Source of the DNA: Terriglobia bacterium
GTDB lineage: Bacteria > Acidobacteriota > Terriglobia > Bryobacterales > Bryobacteraceae
Length of the DNA: 64,000 nt
Direction of reading: 5' to 3'
Assembly (NCBI GenBank): GCA_003175985.1
Contig: PSRJ01000324.1
Coordinates: 1-64,000 of the forward strand
The first letter of the stretch is position 1, and each line of letters opens with the position of its first letter. This document shows positions 33,683 through 41,952 of the stretch, one piece after another. The position numbers and the translations under genes are program-made. The notes beneath the pieces are model-generated. The model saw nothing but the letters and a program-made list of their open reading frames with translations. It was not told the DNA's origin and ran no database searches.

Positions 33683-35238
33683 AATTCGGCGGTCCATGCT
33701 TCCACCGGCTGGCCGGCTTGCGAACTTAACGCCTGTTCCAGATTCTCCTGGGTGATTCTGTGGATGGCCGTCAAGTATTCTCCCAAGCGCTGCCCGGGCG
33801 CTTTCAAACGCAGGGCATCTTCCAACTCGGTCATCGAGACCAGCCGCAACCGGACCAGCACTTCTCCCAGCCTCGGACGCGTGTGAATGTGAACCGGGGC
33901 GCCGGGATAGACATGCTCGGTCTTGCGCCACGCCAGCTCTTTCCGGCGCACCCGCGCCGCGAGAAACTGCCGTACGGCTTCGGCGGTTGCCGCGCAGTTA
34001 ATGATATTGCCCCAAACCACGCGCAAGGGCACGCCCGCGGCAAAACGCCAACCGTACACGCGCGCGCTCAAGTGCATGCGCACACCGGCCTGAAGCAGCG
34101 AGATCCACGTGGCGATGAGGCACATGGGCCAGAGCGAAGCCGGCATCAAGGCAGCGAAGCGCCAGGGAATGTGTTCCGCGGCAGCTCCGCAGCAGACCAG
34201 CCAGTAGAAGAACAGCACGTTGGCCAAAGGCGAGATCAGGTTGCCCACCAATCCCTTGCGATCTCTCCAGAACCAGTAGCGCTGCCACGCGGGGGCGCGC
34301 CAACCGTGATGCTGCCAGCCTTGCAGCGCAATGCCCGCGATCCAGCGGCTGCGCTGGCGGATCGCGGCGCGCCATTGTTTCGGGAAGTACTCACGCGTGG
34401 CTACGGGCTGCTGCGCCTGGAAATGAATCGGCACAAATGTCTGGTGATAGCCCGCGGCATGCATGCGAAAGCCGTTTTCGTAATCCTCGGTCAGGCACTC
34501 CGGGTCGAAGAGCTTGCCGTTGTGCCGCCGCCGCAGGTCTTCCAAGGCTGAGCGCTCAAAACCCGTGCCCACCCCCGTGGAGGGCAGAAATCCGCGGAGT
34601 TGCTGGCGCACGGGAATGTCTTTCAACTGGAACTCGGCAAACTCGTCGCAATAGAGCCCGTGGGTCCATTCGTCCAGGCCGGTGGCCAGCGGCAGCACGG
34701 GGATCTGGACCATCTGGTGGTCCCTCGAGAACCAGTTGATGAGCCGCAGTGATTCGGGGTGGATCAGATCCTCGGCATCGTGGGTCATCAGGATCTCGAA
34801 ATCGATTCCGTGGCGAGCCTCATACTCGAGCATGCGGCGGTAGGTCGCGTTCAGGCAATCGCCTTTGGAGGTAGGACCGTCGTGCGGGCAAACCGCGCTG
34901 TGGACGCGGGCATCGTCGCACTCGACGCGTTTGACGGCCTCCATTGTCAGTGGATCGTTGGGATAGACGCCCACGAAAATGTCGTAGTTGCCATAGCGGA
35001 CTACCGAGAGATTGTGCCGCAGCATCTGCTCGATCACGGCGTGTTCATGCCAGAGAGGCAGGAGGATCGCAATCCGCCGCTGCGGCGCATGCGCCAGCTC
35101 CGTTTCGGCGGGAAAAACGAACTCGCGGCGCTTGCGGAAAAAGAAGACGAAATCGATGAACAGATCGTCCAGCCCGCTCAGCAGAATCCAGACCGCAACG
35201 GGCACCAGGATTGCTGCGACCCAGTGGTCGAACCACAC
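33595..35238 (-). CDS. NfrB-like glycosyltransferase with MshEN-type C-terminus
   Basis: Membrane glycosyltransferase family 2 protein of 547 residues. An N-terminal helix (about 5-30) precedes the catalytic domain with RIAILLPLWHEHAVIEQML, THDAEDLIHPESL (DxD-like) and ECLTEDYENGFRM, then RQRSRWIAGIALQGWQ (QxxRW). Two to four C-terminal helices follow, then a MshEN-like c-di-GMP module at about 460-515 (RLGEVLVRLRLVSMTELEDA, RLGEYLTAIHRITQENLEQA). This is the layout of E. coli NfrB, the phage N4 receptor/polysaccharide synthase. The start is GTG 35238. The last 29 residues read antisense through the TonB-tail remnant. Confidence 0.87.
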   Translation of the reverse strand: MWFDHWVAAILVPVAVWILLSGLDDLFIDFVFFFRKRREFVFPAETELAHAPQRRIAILLPLWHEHAVIEQMLRHNLSVVRYGNYDIFVGVYPNDPLTMEAVKRVECDDARVHSAVCPHDGPTSKGDCLNATYRRMLEYEARHGIDFEILMTHDAEDLIHPESLRLINWFSRDHQMVQIPVLPLATGLDEWTHGLYCDEFAEFQLKDIPVRQQLRGFLPSTGVGTGFERSALEDLRRRHNGKLFDPECLTEDYENGFRMHAAGYHQTFVPIHFQAQQPVATREYFPKQWRAAIRQRSRWIAGIALQGWQHHGWRAPAWQRYWFWRDRKGLVGNLISPLANVLFFYWLVCCGAAAEHIPWRFAALMPASLWPMCLIATWISLLQAGVRMHLSARVYGWRFAAGVPLRVVWGNIINCAATAEAVRQFLAARVRRKELAWRKTEHVYPGAPVHIHTRPRLGEVLVRLRLVSMTELEDALRLKAPGQRLGEYLTAIHRITQENLEQALSSQAGQPVEAWTAEFSDSRFPAGGNRNSESLLPEHSHHPSSPV

Positions 35239-35281
35239 GGCGGAAGCCTATTAGCAGAATGCCGAAAAGGGACGCAAGGCT

Positions 35282-35306
35282 ACCGCTCCCTAATGGCCGC
35301 GGCCGG
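35282..35306 (+). repeat. Diverged copy of a short dispersed repeat
   Basis: ACCGCTCCCT at 35282-35291 followed by GGCCGCGGC resembles the repeat found at 54803 and, inverted, at 52754. It lies in the leader region upstream of the NfrB-like gene. The match is imperfect in the centre. Confidence 0.45.
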
Positions 35307-35338
35307 GTAAATGCCTCTATCCCTGCTTTTGAAATGAA

Positions 35339-35368
35339 TTAGTAGATAACGGAATCTTTAATTCTCAA
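35339..35368 (-). promoter_or_regulatory. Candidate promoter of the NfrB-like gene
   Basis: On the minus strand TTGAGA (35368-35363) and TACTAA (35344-35339) are separated by 18 bases. A leader of about 100 bases would follow and include the repeat at 35282-35306. Weak match. Confidence 0.3.
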
Positions 35369-36150
35369 TTAGATATTCGGACCATGGTGATCTTGGTGTA
35401 GACCACCTGGAAATCGAGGCGTTCGTAGTTGCGCTGCGAGGCGCTGCCGGGGAAGGCCGAGGCCGCGGCGAAATCGCACGCCGCCGCCCGGGCTGCGTCG
35501 AGACGGGCGGCAATTAGTGCCCGGTGCAAGCCCCGGCGCCGAAAGCGGGACAGCGTGCTGTCGGCAAAGAGCAAGGCCAGTCCATCGTGAACGGTCATGG
35601 CGGCGCCGCCCGCCGCTTCACCCTCCGCGCTGAATGCGAGGTAGCAGAGCGCGCCGGGCATGGCAAAGATCGCGCGGCCGACGTCCATTTCCGCTTCCGT
35701 CAGTTCCGGCTTCTCAAAGAAGCCCTCGCCCACCGTGCGCGACCAGAAGTCGCCTTCGCCGGCGGCGGCGGGCCTCACGGCGGTGTTGGGAGAGTCTGCG
35801 GCGGCGGTTAGCGGTCTCGCCAGTACATTATTGAATTCCGTGATGCGATAAGGCCGCTCGCTGAGCGCCTGCAAAAGACCCGCGTCCGCCAAAGGACAAA
35901 GCTCCACCGTGACTGGGGCGCCACGCGACCGGAAGAATGCCTCGATCCTGTCGAGTTCCGGAGGAGATACCGGCCCGTTCAAGCCAATCCCGATCACCTG
36001 CGTCAGCGGCGAATCCGGACCGGCGAAGACGGCCACGCCGCCACCTGCTTCCAGAATCGCGGTTCCGGGCTGCCCCAGTTGGCAGCCGCGCGCGTTGGCG
36101 GCCTCAGCCGCCTCGATGCGCCGCGCCAGTCCAAGCCCTGCGTGGATCAT
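35365..36150 (-). CDS. GNAT-family acetyltransferase
   Basis: Protein of 261 residues. The C-terminal half is a GNAT fold: CYLAFSAEGEAAGGAAMTVH, LALLFADSTLSRFRRRGLHR (acetyl-CoA binding R/Q-x-x-G-x-G/A-like RRRGLHRAL) and CDFAAASAFPGSASQRNYER, ending VYTKITMVRISN. The N-terminal half is a diverged GNAT-like or unknown domain. ATG 36150 is inside the stop of the GT39-type gene (ATGA). It is the last gene of the glycosylation cassette; it might acetylate a sugar or a protein. The substrate is unknown. Confidence 0.82.
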   Translation of the reverse strand: MIHAGLGLARRIEAAEAANARGCQLGQPGTAILEAGGGVAVFAGPDSPLTQVIGIGLNGPVSPPELDRIEAFFRSRGAPVTVELCPLADAGLLQALSERPYRITEFNNVLARPLTAAADSPNTAVRPAAAGEGDFWSRTVGEGFFEKPELTEAEMDVGRAIFAMPGALCYLAFSAEGEAAGGAAMTVHDGLALLFADSTLSRFRRRGLHRALIAARLDAARAAACDFAAASAFPGSASQRNYERLDFQVVYTKITMVRISN

Positions 36151-37784
36151 TCCGGAATGTAGTAAAGCAGGAACGATTTTCCCACTCGGGCCACCGGTTC
36201 GTAACGATCGAGCCACGCGAAGCCCGGCTCGGAACGGCCTGCCTGCTGCGCCACCAGCCAACTGTAGGTCTTCAACATCGTGAAACTGACCGCCACCCAC
36301 CCAGTCACCGGCTGGTACGGTTTCAAGTCATCCCAGGGCGGAAGATCGAGCAGTGCGTAGTCGCCGGAGTACAGCGCCGAGAGATGAAATTGCGCGACGT
36401 GCCTCTGCTTGAGGGCGGCGGCAAGCTGCTTCATGTCCTGGCCCCAATCGAGGTCCGAATCCACCAGGAAGCGCTCGGGCCGGCGGCCGCCAATTTCGTT
36501 GAAGTATGCCAGATAATCCGGGTGGGCGGCCATCGACGAAGCCGCGGTCCAGAGGAGGAGGATGACGGCGAGCACCCGCCCGGCACGCCTGCGGAACAGG
36601 TAAACCGTTCCCGTGGCCGCGGCGATGGCCAGCATCGGATACAAGGGCAGTGCATATCGGACCCCGATATTCAAGGTGGAAGGCATGCAGACAAACAGGA
36701 CGACGAGGGCGAGCATCGCCGGAGCCCACGCCCGCCAGTCGAATTTGCGCAGTTTTTCGCGAGCCAGCGCGAAGTAGCCGGCAGCCGCGAGAATCAACAG
36801 CCCGAGCGGAGTCTTGAGCCCGAGCGCCACGGGAAAGAAATACCACCAGCCGCGTGTACTGTTTTGGCCGAGGAGATAAGCGGCGTGGCCACCATCCATG
36901 TGATTGTGAACCTGCCAGAAGCCATCGAGGATTTGCGGCGCCGGGACGGGCGCGCGCTCCAGAGCGCGAAGCCACGAAGATGGAATGCGGCTCCAGACGC
37001 CGCCCTGGCCCGCGGCATCTTCGGCCACGTGCTCCGTCATGCGGCCGAACGAAAACCGGTAAGCGGCCCAGATCAGCAGACCCGCCACCAGCACGGCTGC
37101 CAACACGGCCCGCGCCCTCGGCCGAAAGCCTCTCCCGCCGAGCAGCAGGATGGTCAGCATACACGCGGGAAGCAGCACCACGGAGGAAAACTTGGAGAGG
37201 AACGCAACCGCGATCGCTACACCGAGCAGCACGCTGCGCCCATACGTGGGCTCGTCCCGCCAGAGTAGGAACGCATAGGCGGCGGTGACCACGCCCGCAC
37301 CGATGGCCATATCCGAAGTAGCGACCCCGGCATGGGCCAGCACCGGTGGAATGTTGGTAAACAGGAATACTGCCGCGACGCCGCCCCAATCGCCCAGCAG
37401 GCGCCGGCTCCACAGCCACACGCAGGTCGTCGCCAGCAAAAAGAACACCAGAATTCCGATCCGTGCCAATGTCAGCGTCCGCGCGTACCGGCGTGCGCTA
37501 TTCAATACCGCGTTGCCCTCCTTCCACCGGTCAGTGAGCCCTTGCGACCGCGCGCCGTAAAGGTACGGGCCAATCGACATGGCGATGCGCGCCAACGGCG
37601 GATGAAACGGACCGAGCTCGTAGCGTCCCCGGTCGAGCCACTCCATCCCGCATGCCAGGTTCGACGATTCGTCCGAGGTCTGCGATATCGAGCGGTACGT
37701 GGAAACGATGCGGACTACGCCCGTCGCCGTCAACAGCACAAACAGGATCAGCGGTAGTCGGGACGGCAGCAAGCGATGATCCAC
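36147..37784 (-). CDS. GT-C (family 39-like) glycosyltransferase
   Basis: Integral membrane protein of 545 residues with about 11 helices. The first periplasmic loop has SQTSDESSNLACGMEWLDRG (DE pair typical of GT-C) and GPFHPPLARI; a later loop has FLSKFSSVVLLP and PSTLNIGVRYALPLYPML, all as in dolichyl-phosphate-mannose-protein mannosyltransferases (PMT/ArnT group). It takes sugar from a lipid carrier and transfers it outside the membrane. The start is GTG 37784, overlapping the methyltransferase by 37 bases. A periplasmic C-terminal domain of about 130 residues follows the last helix. Confidence 0.85.
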   Translation of the reverse strand: MDHRLLPSRLPLILFVLLTATGVVRIVSTYRSISQTSDESSNLACGMEWLDRGRYELGPFHPPLARIAMSIGPYLYGARSQGLTDRWKEGNAVLNSARRYARTLTLARIGILVFFLLATTCVWLWSRRLLGDWGGVAAVFLFTNIPPVLAHAGVATSDMAIGAGVVTAAYAFLLWRDEPTYGRSVLLGVAIAVAFLSKFSSVVLLPACMLTILLLGGRGFRPRARAVLAAVLVAGLLIWAAYRFSFGRMTEHVAEDAAGQGGVWSRIPSSWLRALERAPVPAPQILDGFWQVHNHMDGGHAAYLLGQNSTRGWWYFFPVALGLKTPLGLLILAAAGYFALAREKLRKFDWRAWAPAMLALVVLFVCMPSTLNIGVRYALPLYPMLAIAAATGTVYLFRRRAGRVLAVILLLWTAASSMAAHPDYLAYFNEIGGRRPERFLVDSDLDWGQDMKQLAAALKQRHVAQFHLSALYSGDYALLDLPPWDDLKPYQPVTGWVAVSFTMLKTYSWLVAQQAGRSEPGFAWLDRYEPVARVGKSFLLYYIPE

Positions 37785-38368
37785 GGAAACGCCTCGATGA
37801 GGCGGATTTCAGATAACACCGAAGAAAGGAACGCCCGAAACGTGGCGAAATTCCAGTGCTGCACATGCTCGGGGAAATTTCCGAAATGGCGCAGATGTTT
37901 GCCGCGCACGAGATTCCCCAGCCGGAAGTAAGGCTCGTAAGGGACCGAGAGGACGAGCGCCCTGCGCGCTACCCGCGCCAACTCGCGCACCGCCCCTGCG
38001 GGGTCTTCCAGGTGCTCGAGCACCTCCAGGCAGATTACGGCATCAAAACTCGACGAGGCGAAAGGCAGCGCCTGCACGGAACCGCAGATCAGCGAGCGCT
38101 GATTTGTGGCGTTCCTCAAATCGGTTAACGACTCCAGCCGGAGGTCGAGGCAGACGGATGTAATACCGGTCCCCAGCACTGACCGCCGTTGGAGCTCCCC
38201 CTCGCCGCATCCCGCATCCAGGACCGAATGTGCATCCACCTCGCCCATCACCGCGCGGATGCGTTCGAAGAACCGCCCGATCACGAAGCGGACGGCCGGG
38301 TTGGCGTCGCGGTATTTTTCCTGTCTAACGGCGCTGCCTCCTGCTCTCGGCGCGTAACCGGAACACAT
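37748..38368 (-). CDS. SAM-dependent methyltransferase (class I)
   Basis: Methyltransferase of 206 residues. SAM motif I is SVLDAGCGEGELQ, the motif II-like acidic residue follows in SVCLDLRLES, and DAVICLEVLEHLEDPAGAVR is the post-I motif. The N-terminal KYRDANPAVRFVIGRFFERI is common in sugar- or lipid-acting members near glycosyltransferases. ATG 38368 is the best start; it overlaps GT2 by 44 bases. It may methylate a glycan. No clear Shine-Dalgarno is visible; coupling to the upstream gene is likely. Confidence 0.83.
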   Translation of the reverse strand: MCSGYAPRAGGSAVRQEKYRDANPAVRFVIGRFFERIRAVMGEVDAHSVLDAGCGEGELQRRSVLGTGITSVCLDLRLESLTDLRNATNQRSLICGSVQALPFASSSFDAVICLEVLEHLEDPAGAVRELARVARRALVLSVPYEPYFRLGNLVRGKHLRHFGNFPEHVQHWNFATFRAFLSSVLSEIRLIEAFPWIIACCRPDYR

Positions 38369-39128
38369 GCCGAATGTACTGGATCGGATGCAGCGCGTGG
38401 ACTTTGCTCTTGCCGCGGTGTCGCTTGCGCATCTCATAACCGCATTCGCGGATGCGCTCCAGGCGGCCGCGAATCACCACCTCCATGAGGCTCTTGTAGC
38501 CGAGCGGCTTCAGCTCCACTCCCTGTATCGCATCACGCCGCACGAGGTAACAACCGCTGAGGGGATCGGAGATGCGTGCGAAAACTTCCGGCAACAGGAA
38601 GCGTCCGATCAACCCGGCTCCCCACGAGGTGACTCGCCGCTTCAATCCCCAATCGCCCAGGCTGCCGCCATCGCCGTGCCGCGTGGCCACCACGAGATCG
38701 CAATCGGCCACGCGCTCCACCATGCGCGACAGCATCTCGGGCGGATGCTGAAAGTCCGCATTGATCGTCCCCAGTACGGAGCCCCGCGCCACCTGCCAGC
38801 CGCGAATGACCGCCCGCGCCAAGCCACGTTCCTGGCAGCGCCGCACGACTCGCAATTGCGGAGATACGACGGCCATCCGTGCGGCCGCCTCCCAGGTGCG
38901 ATCGGGACTGTCGTCATCCACCACAATCACTTCGTACCGGTCCGGCAGCGCTGCATCCAGCGTGCGCAGTACCGCCGTCAGAAAATCGCTCAGGTTCTCG
39001 ATCTCGTTGAAAGTGGGGACCACCAGCGAAAGGAAAGGCCGGTCCGTTTCGTCTTGAAGAGGCGGAACCAGGAGCGGCCCGGTTGGTGAGGCCAGTACGG
39101 CCGTTCCCAGTGTTGGTGCGATTCCCAA
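38325..39128 (-). CDS. Glycosyltransferase family 2 (dolichyl-phosphate-sugar synthase-like)
   Basis: Protein of 267 residues. LSLVVPTFNEIENLSDFL begins the GT-A fold; VIVVDDDSPDRTWEAA has the nucleotide-binding DDxSxD; NADFQHPPEMLSRMV is the DxD-like site, and ISDPLSGCYLVRRDAI follows, as in DPM1-type polyprenyl-phosphate-mannose/glucose synthases. It would make the lipid-linked sugar used by the GT-C enzyme of the same cassette. The start is TTG 39128 with AAGGA eight bases upstream. It is the first gene of the cassette and is divergent from the DinB-like gene. Confidence 0.88.
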   Translation of the reverse strand: MGIAPTLGTAVLASPTGPLLVPPLQDETDRPFLSLVVPTFNEIENLSDFLTAVLRTLDAALPDRYEVIVVDDDSPDRTWEAAARMAVVSPQLRVVRRCQERGLARAVIRGWQVARGSVLGTINADFQHPPEMLSRMVERVADCDLVVATRHGDGGSLGDWGLKRRVTSWGAGLIGRFLLPEVFARISDPLSGCYLVRRDAIQGVELKPLGYKSLMEVVIRGRLERIRECGYEMRKRHRGKSKVHALHPIQYIRHVFRLRAESRRQRR

Positions 39129-39177
39129 TGGTTTGGTCCTTAAGCCCTTGCTCTACTTTAACCTTTCGGGGTGAAGG

Positions 39178-39759
39178 ATGGTATATAAGAGGATGATGCG
39201 AACCCTCTGCCATTCGCTGGGAATCATGCTTTTGTGTACGGCCACGTTCGCCGCCGACTCGCCTTCGCTCGGGCAGGTACTGGATGCGCAGTTCCGCAAC
39301 ACGGACCGCGACATTGTGCCTCTGGCCGAAGCCATGCCGGCGGAGAAATACAATTTCGCTCCCACTAACGGCGAATTCAAAGGGGTGCGCACGTTTGCCC
39401 AAGAAGTGAAGCACCTGGCGACGTATATCTATCTGCAATCGTGCGCCATTCTCGAACAGCAACCCCCGGTGGATATTGGTCCGCCGACGAACGACTTCAA
39501 CGGCCCGGACGCAGCGCGCACTAAGGAACAGGTGCTGGATTACCTGAAAGGCGCCGTGGCCTTCGGCCACAAGGCCCTGCTCTCCATCACCGAGAAAAAC
39601 TACATGGACCAGGTAGGCCGCCCGACCGGCGGCCCCAAAATGGCGCGCATCGCCGCCGCGACTTTCATGATGTATCACGATATGGACCACTACGGCCAGA
39701 TGGTGGAATATGTGCGCATGAACGGCATCATCCCACCTGCCAGCCAGCCCCGCCGGTAG
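39178..39759 (+). CDS. Secreted DinB-like protein
   Basis: Protein of 193 residues. A signal peptide runs from MRTLCHSLGIMLL to about CTATFAA-D. The mature part is a DinB four-helix bundle: VKHLATYIYL supplies one histidine and MMYHDMDHYGQMVEYV the H-x3-H pair of the family's metal triad. DinB proteins are usually cytoplasmic thiol transferases; a secreted form is typical of Acidobacteria in my experience but its role is unknown. The start could be ATG 39178, 39193 or 39196; Shine-Dalgarno evidence does not decide. The GT2 gene is divergent across about 50 bases. Confidence 0.82.
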   Translation: MVYKRMMRTLCHSLGIMLLCTATFAADSPSLGQVLDAQFRNTDRDIVPLAEAMPAEKYNFAPTNGEFKGVRTFAQEVKHLATYIYLQSCAILEQQPPVDIGPPTNDFNGPDAARTKEQVLDYLKGAVAFGHKALLSITEKNYMDQVGRPTGGPKMARIAAATFMMYHDMDHYGQMVEYVRMNGIIPPASQPRR

Positions 39760-39790
39760 GCCGCTTCTGTCCAGATCAGGAGAAGCGATC

Positions 39791-41815
39791 ATGTCCACGC
39801 GCAGTAATGCAATTCTCGCGGTTCTCGCGATTTCCCTTCCCGTCATTGCGTTGGCAGATGTTACGGGAACACCAACTCTGGCGGCCAACACCGCACTCAA
39901 CCTCGATACCGGCGCCACGAGCGCCTCAGGAGGCGACATCCTTTGGAGCGGCAGCACGCTCACCGCGCAGGGCAACGCCGGGACCTTTAACTTCGCCGTT
40001 GGCGGCGCGGCAGGATCCACGTTCTACAACACGCTGACGCTGACAACACTGTCGGCACTTCAGGCATCCTTGTACACGAAGACCCCGATCGCCAGTGCTT
40101 CGCTGGCTGTGGGAGCTGTATTGGCGGTACACACGAACGGCGGCAATTACGCTAAGGTGCTGGTGACTGCCAACAGCAACGGCTCGCTGGGGCTGCAATT
40201 CACGACTTTTACTTCCACGTCGGGGGGCGGCGGTGGAGGGCCGACGATTACGGCGGTAGAGAATGCAGCCACGAATATTCCGCCCGGCCTCCCCAATTCG
40301 GCTGTTGCCCAAGGCTCGTTATTTGTCGTGAAAGGAACGAATCTGGGGCCCGCGAACATCGCGATCGCGACCACGTTTCCGCTGACTACCAGCATTGGCG
40401 GAACGTCGGTGAGCGTGACCGTGGGAGGCACGACAGTCGACGCGATCATGTACTATTCGCTGGCCGCGCAGGTGGCGGCCATTCTTCCGTCCAGAACGCC
40501 CACGGGAACGGGAACAGTGAAAGTGACATACAACGGCCAGAGCGTTTCCGCGGCCGTTACGGTCGTGCAGAGCAATATCGGAATCTTTACGGTAAGCACG
40601 ACCGGAACCGGAGATGCGATCGCCTTCCTCAATAGCAACAGCACCCTGATCACGCCGACGAATGCCGCGAACCCGGGAGATGTGGTTGTCTTTTGGGGCA
40701 CGGGCCTCGGACCGGTATCGTCCGATGAAAGGCAGCCGGCTAATCAGTCTGATATGACGAACGTCCCGTTACAGGTGTTTATCGGGGGCCAGCAGGCGAA
40801 GATTCTGTTCCGCGGCCGGAACGCCTGTTGTTCCTCGGTGGATACGGTTTACGTGATTATCCCCGATAACGTCAGCGGCTGCGCCGTTTCGGTGATCATG
40901 CAGATTGGGAACATTATCAGCAATGCGACTTCGATTGCCGTGGCCGCCAACGGCCGCGCGTGCACGACCATTACCCAGAACACAGTAGGAGGCGGCACGG
41001 GGACCCACACGTTCGGCGGCATCACTCTGGAACGTATTGTGGAAGTCTTTAACACGGGGACCACCAGCGTTTCCACAAAGACGGATTCGGTTTCGGGGAT
41101 TTTTGAGAAGGTTACCTATTCCTCCACGCCACCGCTCGGCTCACAACTCGATATCGACTCGTTCGGCTCCTGCAGCATCTCGACGCAAGCCTCCGGTCAA
41201 ACGGCTCCGCCGGTTTCCAGGGCAACTGTCCAATATCTGGATGCCGGAGCTTCATTGAGTCTGGCCGCTCCATTCGGAAATAGAAGCATACCGAAGAGCA
41301 CTGCCGCGGGGATCACTTACTACCAGGCGGCGCTGGACCAGACTGCCACCACTCTCACCGCCGGGACATATACAGTCACCGGACCCGGGGGCGCGGATGT
41401 GGGTCCGTTTACCGCCACCTATACCATGCCGCCGCCATTGGTGTGGACTAATCAGTCGAGCATCACCACGGTAAACCGGGCGAGCGGAGTGACCATCAAT
41501 TGGAGCGGCGGCGACCCATCCGGCTATGTGACCATTGCCGGGGCGAGCACCGCTTACGGCGCGACGGCGGCGACGACCGTCACGGTGGCTTTCACGTGCA
41601 CCGCGCGGGTCAGTGATGGCAGTTTTACGGTGCCGCCAGTGGTGCTGCTTGCGCTTCCCCCTTCCAGCTCGATTCCCGGAAGCAACATTGTCACACCCGG
41701 CACTCTGGTGGTCAGCAGCTATGCCAATCCGCAGACCTTCGGTCCACCCCCGGGCATCGAAGTGGCCGGCATCGCGGCTGTGTTTGTGTATGGGGGTTCG
41801 GTGACGTATCAGTAG
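39791..41815 (+). CDS. Secreted TIGR03437-type Ig-like repeat protein
   Basis: Exported protein of 674 residues with a signal peptide (LAISLPVIALAD). Residues about 150-330 are a TIGR03437 unit: NAATNIPPGLPNSAVAQGS, LFVVKGTNLGPAN, TVGGTTVDAIMYYSLAAQV, AILPSRTPTGTGTVKVTYNG and later DVVVFWGTGLGPVSSDERQ. The rest consists of Ser/Thr/Gly-rich beta strands, so it is a long surface protein. TIGR03437 is a paralogue family of Solibacter and its relatives. The gene stands 31 bases after the DinB-like gene. The mature protein has no anchor; function unknown. Confidence 0.85.
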   Translation: MSTRSNAILAVLAISLPVIALADVTGTPTLAANTALNLDTGATSASGGDILWSGSTLTAQGNAGTFNFAVGGAAGSTFYNTLTLTTLSALQASLYTKTPIASASLAVGAVLAVHTNGGNYAKVLVTANSNGSLGLQFTTFTSTSGGGGGGPTITAVENAATNIPPGLPNSAVAQGSLFVVKGTNLGPANIAIATTFPLTTSIGGTSVSVTVGGTTVDAIMYYSLAAQVAAILPSRTPTGTGTVKVTYNGQSVSAAVTVVQSNIGIFTVSTTGTGDAIAFLNSNSTLITPTNAANPGDVVVFWGTGLGPVSSDERQPANQSDMTNVPLQVFIGGQQAKILFRGRNACCSSVDTVYVIIPDNVSGCAVSVIMQIGNIISNATSIAVAANGRACTTITQNTVGGGTGTHTFGGITLERIVEVFNTGTTSVSTKTDSVSGIFEKVTYSSTPPLGSQLDIDSFGSCSISTQASGQTAPPVSRATVQYLDAGASLSLAAPFGNRSIPKSTAAGITYYQAALDQTATTLTAGTYTVTGPGGADVGPFTATYTMPPPLVWTNQSSITTVNRASGVTINWSGGDPSGYVTIAGASTAYGATAATTVTVAFTCTARVSDGSFTVPPVVLLALPPSSSIPGSNIVTPGTLVVSSYANPQTFGPPPGIEVAGIAAVFVYGGSVTYQ

Positions 41816-41952
41816 GAGGGCGCGAGAGGCATCGAAGGACCGAAATCGGCGGCCGTCGCCAGGCTGATCTGCGCACCGCCGATGTATACTGGGCAAACGC
41901 TCGGTCGCCCATCCGTTAGCAGGCACTCTCCTGGGTTGACAGCCGCCTCGGC

